Source: Talaromyces rugulosus
Lineage: Eukaryota > Ascomycota > Eurotiomycetes > Eurotiales > Trichocomaceae
Direction: 5' to 3'
Assembly (NCBI RefSeq): GCF_013368755.1
Contig: NC_049561.1
Span: 3,162,001-3,226,000 of the forward strand
Length of the DNA: 64,000 bases
Positions 57,538 to 64,000 of the stretch are shown here, one piece after another. A program made the translations under genes and the position numbers. The notes under the pieces are model-generated. The model saw only the letters and a program-made list of their open reading frames with translations, did not search any database and was not told the DNA's origin. Every line of letters starts with the position of its first letter. Position 1 is the stretch's first letter.

Positions 57538-59469
57538 ATGCTACTGGAAGGCATCCAGGGCTTCGCTATGGCCCCTGGACTCCCCAATATCGACAACCAC
57601 CCCCTAGACCCAGGGGGGCAGGCGCTAGGTCTGGTGAACCCCGTAGGGGCCTATATAGGCACCCCAGCGGGGACAGCACCACCAGCGCCCCCCGAGGCAA
57701 GTGCAACAGTCCCTCAGAGCGAGGGCTTCTTGCCTAGCCTGGAAATCAACCCTAGGGAGTTGTTTCCCCCCCTAAGCAGCGTGCCAGGCTCCCAGGAAGC
57801 ACCTAAAACTCTAGGGAAGAGACTACAGGAACACAGCCCTGACGGGGCAGAAAGAGCCCCCATGAAGGCCCTAATCGGCCCAGCCTACAAGGACATGGAA
57901 CAGGCCTTATTAGGCCACTTTGCAAGCAGCAATAGCGCGCTGCACGCGGAGATGGCCGCTATGAAGGCCTATATGACCTCTCTGGTAGAGGCTATGGAGC
58001 AGCGCCTCACAGGCCAATTGGGCGCTCTGGAGCGCCGTTTCTCAACCCTAGAAGCTCAACAGGCCTCCCCGAACGCCCCAAACCACCCCCTAAAGCCCCT
58101 ATCGTCAGGGGGCGACCGCCAGGGCCCACGACAGCCTCTGCCATCCCAGGGGACGACGTTTGCAGAGGTCGCCCATGGCCCCCAAGCTAACCCGAATAGG
58201 GCCGCTAAGCCCATAGAGCCACGCAGAGCCTCACCCCCGATATCAAAACCACCCCCTGGGGTGAAGCCCGCAGCAGGCCCCCAGTGGGCCGATATAGCGG
58301 CCAGCAATGCCCAGGAGTGGCAAATCGTTACAAAAAAACGGGCTTACTCCCCGAACCAGCCCCCAAAAGTCCAAATGGACCCAGGGAGCCTGAAGCCTAT
58401 TCGCGGAAGCAACAAGGGAGACCGCAGGCTTATATTTAGGCGTGAAAATGGCCGCACCGCCCCTAGAAAGTCTAAAGCCGATGTCATCTTGCAGCTTAAC
58501 CGCTGCCTAGCCCAGGCAGGCTTCCCGAACTTCGCCAGGGTAATAGACGCCAATTACACCGAATCAGGGGCTATCTCAGCCCTATTGGACCAAGGAAGCA
58601 CCGTAGGCTCGCTATTACCAGCCTATAAGGACCTATTAGTGGCTGCCTGCCACCGGGTCGACCCCGCAGTCATCTCAGTGGAAGCAGACCAACAGTGGCA
58701 CAAGATTAAGGTGCATGCGGTGCCGGTAGCCCGCTATAGCGCCTCAGGGCTAGGCCTAGCCAGGGAAGAAATTGAATTAGGGGGCACATGCACCCTAATG
58801 AGAAACCCTACCTGGATCAAGCCGATAGCGGCTATCCAGACTAATAAGCAGCGTTTCTCTACTATCGTTATAACAGTAGGAGGCCTAGATGACGCCCGCA
58901 GGCTACTCGCCCGGGGCGTACGCTTCGGGGGCAACAGGCACCCTACCAGCCCCTATCACGAAGTGGGTAAAGACACCGTTTGCACCCGATGCTGCGGCAT
59001 TGGCCACCGAACTTATAGAGGCTGCGGCACCCGACCACCACTCTGCACCGTGTGTGCTGGCGCCCATGAAGCCCAAGAGCACACCTGCAACGTGCTAGAC
59101 TGCAGGGCCCAAACAGGCCACCCATGCCTGCATGCACCCACTAAATGCGGCAACTGTGGGGGGAAGCACCAGGCTGATTCCCCGGGGTGCCCCAAGCTTC
59201 GGGAGGCCCGCCGGCGACTCCATAAGCGCTTCCCTGGCGTAGAGGTCGTTATGCCCCCTCCCCCCCCTGAATGGACCGAATGGGAAGGCGTTGCTGAGGA
59301 GGCTTCTCCCCCAACCACTACCCAGGACGCCCCCCAAGCCCCAAAGCTTAGGGAGGTCGATGACGCTATGGAAGATGCCCCAGGGACATCACCCCTACCG
59401 TACTCATCCCCGTGTCCAACACCAACGCCTGGAGCTGCAGCCCCTATTAATGTTGATTATTCAACATAA
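57538..59469 (+). CDS. LINE ORF1: gag-like nucleic-acid-binding protein (643 aa)
   Basis: Second intact copy of the LINE gag-like protein. It is residue for residue the same as the protein at 19642-21573 except P for S at residue 312 (plus at least one silent change just after it). It has the helical alanine-rich segment at about 118-173 and the three CCHC-type knuckles starting at C482, C503 and C537. The ATG is the first of the element, 39 bases from its 5' end. The TAA overlaps the ORF2 start. This near identity, set in a region where all older copies are wrecked, argues for very recent duplication of both elements or of their common source. Confidence 0.93.
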   Translation: MLLEGIQGFAMAPGLPNIDNHPLDPGGQALGLVNPVGAYIGTPAGTAPPAPPEASATVPQSEGFLPSLEINPRELFPPLSSVPGSQEAPKTLGKRLQEHSPDGAERAPMKALIGPAYKDMEQALLGHFASSNSALHAEMAAMKAYMTSLVEAMEQRLTGQLGALERRFSTLEAQQASPNAPNHPLKPLSSGGDRQGPRQPLPSQGTTFAEVAHGPQANPNRAAKPIEPRRASPPISKPPPGVKPAAGPQWADIAASNAQEWQIVTKKRAYSPNQPPKVQMDPGSLKPIRGSNKGDRRLIFRRENGRTAPRKSKADVILQLNRCLAQAGFPNFARVIDANYTESGAISALLDQGSTVGSLLPAYKDLLVAACHRVDPAVISVEADQQWHKIKVHAVPVARYSASGLGLAREEIELGGTCTLMRNPTWIKPIAAIQTNKQRFSTIVITVGGLDDARRLLARGVRFGGNRHPTSPYHEVGKDTVCTRCCGIGHRTYRGCGTRPPLCTVCAGAHEAQEHTCNVLDCRAQTGHPCLHAPTKCGNCGGKHQADSPGCPKLREARRRLHKRFPGVEVVMPPPPPEWTEWEGVAEEASPPTTTQDAPQAPKLREVDDAMEDAPGTSPLPYSSPCPTPTPGAAAPINVDYST

Positions 59470-62400
59470 TTGCGGCCGTACCTACCCCGCAACCTTAGGG
59501 GCTCTAGAAGCGGGGATAGAGCGGCAAATAGGCATTATATGCCTGCAAGAGCCTTATATTGCTTATGACTTCTCCCACCCAGGCTATCTGCTGTACTGGC
59601 CAGGGGGGGAGAAGCGGGATCAACGGGTGCTTATGGCCATCCGTAAAGACCTTATAGGGGCGGTTAGGGTCGAGAACCGCACTGATTTAGTAGACCACCC
59701 CTATTTACAGGCCCTGGACATATGGGAAGCACCAATAATTAGCGGGCATGCCCCCCGACGCACTAGAATAGTCAACTGCTATGATGTGTGGATTGGGGCC
59801 AGTTACCGGTGGCAAGGGGCCTTCCCTAGACGACGCCGGGCCATCGAGGACGCAGACTGGGACCTGCTTATAGTGGGTAGGTGCCTATTAGTGGGTGATT
59901 TCAACGCCCATAGCCCTTCGTGGAACCCACTGGCCAAGGGCCGGGTTAACGCTGAGCCCTTGGAACAGCTTATAGAGCGGCACTCACTATATGTTAATAA
60001 CCCACTGGGGGAGGCCACACGCTATAAGAAGACCGAGGGGGTGTCAATTATTGATTTAGCGTTATCCTCGCCAACCCTAGGGCCTCTGCAAGCCTGGGAG
60101 GTGGATAAGGATAAGCCTACAACATCTGACCATGAGCTTATCGTCCTAGCCTGGGAAGCCCTAGAACCCCCCCCAGGAGGAATCTCCGGGGAGATTACTG
60201 GGTGGCAGATAGAAGCTCTGCAGGTAAACGAGGAAGCCCTAAAGCTGGCCACAGCAGCTTGGGCCTCAGAGGCTGTAGGCCACCCCCCTCTTAGTGATCA
60301 ATGCACCGAGGAAGACCTTGCTAGAGAGGCCAATTGGGTGCAGGACACCCTAACCAGCGTACTCGATAGGCATGCCAAAGCAGTACGGCTTTGTGCACGC
60401 TCTAAGCGGTGGTGGAAGCCAGAGCTGCGGCAAGCCCGGAGCTTATGGGCTGCAGCCCGCAAGCGGTGGCAGGCCCATGCCTGTACCGACACCGAATTCA
60501 AGGCTGCAAGAACCGCTTATTACCATGAAATAAAGGCGGCTAAAAGGACCTGCTGGGAGGTCTTCCTTGCTGAGGGAGGCCCTGGGGGGAAGGAAGAGTG
60601 GAAAAAAGATTCGAACCCCACTGGGAACCCTTTTCCCAAAGGCCCTAGGGATGGCCTGGAAAAGCCTTCTCCAGGAGATCCTAATAGGTGTTGGATAGCC
60701 CTACAGTACACTAAGCCACGGACTAATCCCACCACCCCAGCACTCCAAGGCCCGGATCTAGGGGCTCCCCCTGCCACTACCATGGCCGATAAAGAAGCCC
60801 TAATCAGGGAAATGGCATTTCCTAACGCCCCCCGTAGCTCCCCTCCTGGGGAGCTGCCAGGTGGACAGGCCCACATGCTTATAACGCCAGAGCGGGTGCA
60901 TCAGGCCCTATTCAGCCAGAGCATTAAGAAAGCTCCGGGGGCCGACAGGCTCAATTTTAAAGCATGCCGGCTACTCTGGGCACTAGACTCACCCCGAATC
61001 ATAGGGATGGCTAGGCAGTGCTTTCGGCTTGGGGTGCACCCAGGGGCCTGGAAGACCGCTAAAGGCATCCTACTTCGGAAGCCAGGGAAGCCTGATTACA
61101 CCCAGGTGAAGGCCTGGAGGGTGATAAGCTTGCTTAGCTGCCTGGGCAAGGTTGTTGAGAAGCTGGCTGCAGGCCTTATAGCGGACTGGTGTGAGGCCCA
61201 GGGGGCTTTACACCCTGGACAAATGGGGTGCAGGCGGGGCCGTGGGGCTATTGACGCGGTGGCCTGCCTCGTGCAAACAGTGCACGAGGGATGGACTCAA
61301 AAGCTTCTCACAGGCACTATCTTTATTGACGTTATGGGGGCCTTCGACCATGTTGACCCCTATAAGCTTAGTGAGGCTATGGAAGCTGCAGGCCTGGACA
61401 ATGACCTTATAAGGTGGACCTTATCCTTCCTTACAAATAGAAGGGTCAGCCTCGTAATTGACGGTTATAAAGCTCCTGAACAGCCTATTGACTCAGGGCT
61501 GCCCCAGGGCTCACCGGTCTCCCCAATCCTCTTTCTTATCTATATCCGGGGTGTGTTTCAGGCTATGGAACAGCAGGTGCCAGGGATCAAGGCCCTGTCC
61601 TATGCCGATGACATAGGCCTGGTAGCCCAGGGAAGCTCGGTCTCTGAGATCTGCAGGCAGCTAGAAGCAGCGGCAAAAGCTGCTATTGAGTGGGGACTGG
61701 CAGATAGCGTCAAATTCGACCCTAAAAAGACAGAGGCCATCCTATTCTCTAGGGCCACCAGCAGGGAACATAAAAATCAGGTCCAGGAAGCTAGGGTGCA
61801 GGTAGGAGACGCTTTAGTGGCATTCTCCCCAACAGCCATCCGGTGGTTAGGGGTCTTACTAGATCCAAAGCTTACCCTCAAAGCCCACTATAAGTACCGC
61901 CTGCAAAAAGGTCAAAATACTGAAAGACGAGTGCGGGCACTGTGCAAGGCCCAGGGGCTCCCCCCAGGCCTGGCATGGCGAATCCAAAAGGCCACCGCGC
62001 AGTCAGTGGCGCTTTATGGGGCCGAGCTTTGGTGGCATGGGCAAAAGAACTGCCTAGAAGGACTGCAGGGCCTAATTAATAACCAGGCCCGGGCAGTCAC
62101 AGGCATGCTGAAGTCCACCCCATTAGGACCGCTTATAAGGGAGGCAGCTTTGGAACCAGCAGAGGCCCTATTAGATAGTAAACAGCGGCGGTATGCCCTG
62201 AGACTCCTAGGACTTCCCCAGGGGCATCCAGCAGCAGAAATACTCCCCATAACGCTTAGGGAGGGAGACGCCCATGCACAGCCTGGAGAGCAGCCGCTAG
62301 AAGACCGAGCTTGGGCAACACCAACCCGCCGAGGCCCCTGGAAGCTGGGCATGGGCCTGGCCCGCAGGCTACGAGAGGCCTTGACCGCCGACCCCTCCCA

Positions 62401-63499
62401 GGGCTTTGAGCGTACAATAGAGCCTGGTAATAGGTCTATACCACTAGATTTCAGGATAGACTCCCCTGAAACCGCTATGCAATTAGCCTCAGACCCCCTA
62501 AGTGGGATAGGGAACACTGACCTTTACTCAGACGGTTCCAGGTTAGACGATCAGCGCGTAGGCGCTGCGGTAGCTTATAAGCCACTTATTGGCCCCTGGA
62601 GGTCGCGCCTAGCTCCCCTGGGCGCAGGCTTCGAAGTCTTTGATGCAGAACTAATAGGAGTAGTCGAAGCCCTAGAGTGGGCGCTGGCAGAGAATCTTAG
62701 AGGGCCAATTAGGGTGTTTCTCGATGCTCAAGCCGCTATAGGCAGGCTTCAGCATACCCAGCCAGGCCCTGGCCAAGCCCTGGCGCTGCGGGCACATGAT
62801 CTAGCCAAGGAACTGCAGGCCACCGGCCGCAGGGTTACTATATGCTGGGTGCCAGGCCATAAGGGGGTCCCAGGCAACGAAGAGGCCGATAAAGCCGCCA
62901 AGAAAGCTGCGGGGAAGCCCCGAACAGGCAAATACTCGGGCATCTCACTGGCACATGCTCAACGGGCCTGTACCGAAGCTTATAGAGCTGCCAGGGCCAA
63001 CTGGCTTGCTGCAAAGCTTGCAAAGCGTGCCCAGCGGGCAAGCCAGGCCTACTATCCCCCCCGGGGATGGAAGCTTGGCCCAATGTTGGCGAACACCCCC
63101 AAGCACCTAGCGCGGCGATATTACCAGTTCAAGACTGGCCACGCACCAATTGGGGCCTATTTGCACCGAATTAAGGCCCGAGACTTCCCTAATTGCTTGG
63201 GGTGCTCTAGGGGGACTGAGACGGTAAGACACCTTCTTACAAACTGTCGACAGTGGTGCCACCAGCGGGAAAAACTATATGCCGGCTTGGCCGAAGCGGG
63301 GGTAAAGGCCCTGCAGGATAGCGAGCAGTGCCCCGAAGCACGCCTATTCCAGGACCCAAAGGCCACTACAGCGCTGCTGGCGTTTATAGGGGCCATTAGG
63401 GAGCGAGAGGATAACCAACAGGCCTGGGAGCAGGCCTATAAGACTGATAATTGGGGCATTGAGGCCCTGGATGAGGGAGAGCGAGAGGGGGAAGGATAG
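59450..63499 (+). CDS. LINE ORF2: AP endonuclease, reverse transcriptase, RNase H (1349 aa)
   Basis: Second intact copy of the replication protein, with all the motifs described for the copy at 21554: endonuclease LQEP, GDFNAH and SDH; RT YADD at 718-721; RNase H D1028, E1067, D1092, H1137 and D1147; C-terminal knuckle 1249-1266. Start choice follows the same reasoning (ATG overlapping the ORF1 stop by 20 bases; open upstream to 59291). Compared with copy 3 there are about 8 residue differences in the first 1080 residues, but about 24 in the 160 residues covering the RNase H end and the linker to the knuckle. The C-terminal end is again nearly identical. Confidence 0.94.
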   Translation: MLIIQHNCGRTYPATLGALEAGIERQIGIICLQEPYIAYDFSHPGYLLYWPGGEKRDQRVLMAIRKDLIGAVRVENRTDLVDHPYLQALDIWEAPIISGHAPRRTRIVNCYDVWIGASYRWQGAFPRRRRAIEDADWDLLIVGRCLLVGDFNAHSPSWNPLAKGRVNAEPLEQLIERHSLYVNNPLGEATRYKKTEGVSIIDLALSSPTLGPLQAWEVDKDKPTTSDHELIVLAWEALEPPPGGISGEITGWQIEALQVNEEALKLATAAWASEAVGHPPLSDQCTEEDLAREANWVQDTLTSVLDRHAKAVRLCARSKRWWKPELRQARSLWAAARKRWQAHACTDTEFKAARTAYYHEIKAAKRTCWEVFLAEGGPGGKEEWKKDSNPTGNPFPKGPRDGLEKPSPGDPNRCWIALQYTKPRTNPTTPALQGPDLGAPPATTMADKEALIREMAFPNAPRSSPPGELPGGQAHMLITPERVHQALFSQSIKKAPGADRLNFKACRLLWALDSPRIIGMARQCFRLGVHPGAWKTAKGILLRKPGKPDYTQVKAWRVISLLSCLGKVVEKLAAGLIADWCEAQGALHPGQMGCRRGRGAIDAVACLVQTVHEGWTQKLLTGTIFIDVMGAFDHVDPYKLSEAMEAAGLDNDLIRWTLSFLTNRRVSLVIDGYKAPEQPIDSGLPQGSPVSPILFLIYIRGVFQAMEQQVPGIKALSYADDIGLVAQGSSVSEICRQLEAAAKAAIEWGLADSVKFDPKKTEAILFSRATSREHKNQVQEARVQVGDALVAFSPTAIRWLGVLLDPKLTLKAHYKYRLQKGQNTERRVRALCKAQGLPPGLAWRIQKATAQSVALYGAELWWHGQKNCLEGLQGLINNQARAVTGMLKSTPLGPLIREAALEPAEALLDSKQRRYALRLLGLPQGHPAAEILPITLREGDAHAQPGEQPLEDRAWATPTRRGPWKLGMGLARRLREALTADPSQGFERTIEPGNRSIPLDFRIDSPETAMQLASDPLSGIGNTDLYSDGSRLDDQRVGAAVAYKPLIGPWRSRLAPLGAGFEVFDAELIGVVEALEWALAENLRGPIRVFLDAQAAIGRLQHTQPGPGQALALRAHDLAKELQATGRRVTICWVPGHKGVPGNEEADKAAKKAAGKPRTGKYSGISLAHAQRACTEAYRAARANWLAAKLAKRAQRASQAYYPPRGWKLGPMLANTPKHLARRYYQFKTGHAPIGAYLHRIKARDFPNCLGCSRGTETVRHLLTNCRQWCHQREKLYAGLAEAGVKALQDSEQCPEARLFQDPKATTALLAFIGAIREREDNQQAWEQAYKTDNWGIEALDEGEREGEG

Positions 63500-63519
63500 C
63501 GGGCAGGGGCGGCCCGCTA
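63497..63519 (+). promoter_or_regulatory. Hairpin starting at the ORF2 stop codon
   Basis: Same perfect 8-bp stem (TAGCGGGC with GCCCGCTA) and 7-base loop as at 25601-25623. Confidence 0.55.
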
Positions 63520-63674
63520 TTGTAGGCAACGCCCAAACGTTAGTGGCCATAAGGAGGGGGTAGTGGTTGCCACCCACTATAAGCCCCCGAATCGTCCTGC
63601 GCATATAAGTGGCTTGGGGCGAGGAAAGTGCAAGATACCTTGAAAGCATGGATCCAATGGGGGTAGAGGCACCG

Positions 63675-63700
63675 GTTTATAGGGGGCAACCCCTATAAGC
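63675..63700 (+). promoter_or_regulatory. 3' UTR stem-loop with GCAA tetraloop, subfamily B form
   Basis: The arm TTATAGGGG (63677-63685) pairs perfectly with CCCCTATAA (63690-63698) around GCAA. One U-G wobble and one GC pair extend it to 11 pairs. Subfamily A has a G-U wobble where this copy has A-U, and C-G where this copy has U-G, so pairing is kept while sequence changes. Confidence 0.6.
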
Positions 63701-63785
63701 AGGCCTAATCCACACGAATCGCTGTCTGTCATAGCCTAGGGCTCGGTATAGACGTTAAATTTGATTAAATAAATAAATAAATAAA

Positions 63786-64000
63786 TATTATAATATAATA
63801 TATCTTTTTTAAAAATATTTAATTTCTATCTAGAGATATAATTCTTTAAAATAATAAATATAGAAAAGGAATCTAACTACTAGAATCTATAGAAAGATTT
63901 TATCTTATATACTTAGATAATCAGTTTAACCTCTTATAGCCCTAGGATAAGGCTATCTCTAGATCTGGCACCATAGGTTAGGGTTGATGTCCTTCTTGTC
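63786..64000 (-). repeat. Gypsy-B 5' LTR, part beyond LINE 6, running off the window
   Basis: The first 12 bases are the LINE 6 target duplication. From about 63905 the sequence matches 28449-28545 in the Gypsy-B 3' LTR, with RIP-type differences. By that alignment the LTR end lies roughly 60 bases beyond the window. Confidence 0.65.

Larger units (their letters stand above)
57499..63785 (+). mobile_element. LINE copy 6 (Tad1-like, subfamily B), full length and intact
   Basis: Same organisation as LINE copy 3 and the same length between landmarks: ORF1 start, ORF2 start and ORF2 stop are all offset by exactly 37896. A 12-base target duplication flanks it in the Gypsy-B 5' LTR, and the tail is (TAAA)n. 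The outer flanks are heavily RIP-damaged, while the LINE is not. The 3' UTR and the ORF2 tract 62699-63186 are subfamily B. Confidence 0.96.
28449..64000 (-). mobile_element. Gypsy-B, chromodomain LTR retrotransposon exploded by nested insertions
   Basis: Four separated minus-strand pieces belong to one element type and lie in the expected order: 63786-64000 plus about 57420-57494 (5' LTR), 57420-54095 (gag, protease, RT, start of RNase H), 40045-39735 (rest of RNase H), and 29293-28449 (integrase tail, chromodomain, polypurine tract, start of 3' LTR). LTR sequence at 28449-28545 is repeated at 63905-64000, near the right edge. The gaps are filled by Gypsy-A copy 2, LINE 4 with its hAT, a Gypsy-A LTR fragment and LINE 6. 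The integrase core is missing. The right end lies about 60 bases outside the window. Confidence 0.75.

Noticed and set aside
1..64000. Host genes, tRNA, rRNA, CRISPR arrays, secondary-metabolism or effector genes
   Set aside because: I looked for non-transposon coding stretches in all regions; every segment could be assigned to a LINE, Gypsy or hAT piece or to damaged sequence within them. There are no regularly spaced repeat arrays.

Overview
The window looks like a gene-free, transposon-filled segment of a filamentous ascomycete (Pezizomycotina) genome. The evidence is short fungal-type introns (57 and 52 bases), a Tad1-like LINE with an RNase H domain, chromodomain Gypsy elements, and a damage pattern in which C->T and G->A changes (CA to TA, TG to TA, also at CG) turn most older copies into AT-rich, stop-filled relics. 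That pattern is the signature of repeat-induced point mutation (RIP). The species cannot be named from the sequence. I see no host gene, rRNA, tRNA or CRISPR array.

Layout. 1-2814: minus-strand Gypsy relic ('Gypsy-C': RT, protease, gag, then its 5' LTR), inserted in LINE copy 1. 2815-8689: LINE copy 1 (+), mutated. 8690-19566: Gypsy-A copy 1 (+; pol with a C-terminal chromodomain, then part of the 3' LTR), interrupted by mutated LINE copy 2 (12901-19179). 19567-19602: a 36-base stub of another Gypsy-A LTR. 19603-25900: LINE copy 3 (+), intact. 25901-28448: minus-strand Gypsy-A copy 3 (gag and 5' LTR). From 28449 to beyond the right edge lies one minus-strand chromodomain Gypsy ('Gypsy-B'), expanded by insertions: LINE copy 4 (-) carrying an intact hAT DNA transposon (35532-39345), a Gypsy-A LTR fragment, a structurally complete Gypsy-A copy 2 (+, 40046-54089, 649-base LTRs, 5-base target duplication) which itself holds LINE copy 5 (-), and finally intact LINE copy 6 (+, 57499-63785) inside the Gypsy-B 5' LTR.

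How the parts relate. The potentially functional proteins are the two ORFs of LINE copies 3 and 6 (a gag-like zinc-knuckle protein, and an endonuclease/RT/RNase H protein) and the hAT transposase. Everything else is decayed. The intact LINEs are colinear with each other without net indels and belong to two subfamilies (A: copies 1, 3, 4, 5; B: copies 2, 6) that differ in an ORF2 C-terminal tract and in the 3' UTR. The nesting gives a relative time line: Gypsy-B is older than Gypsy-A copy 2, which is older than LINE 5; LINE 4 is older than the hAT. The undamaged LINEs and hAT most likely arrived late, after RIP had weakened or without being exposed to it.
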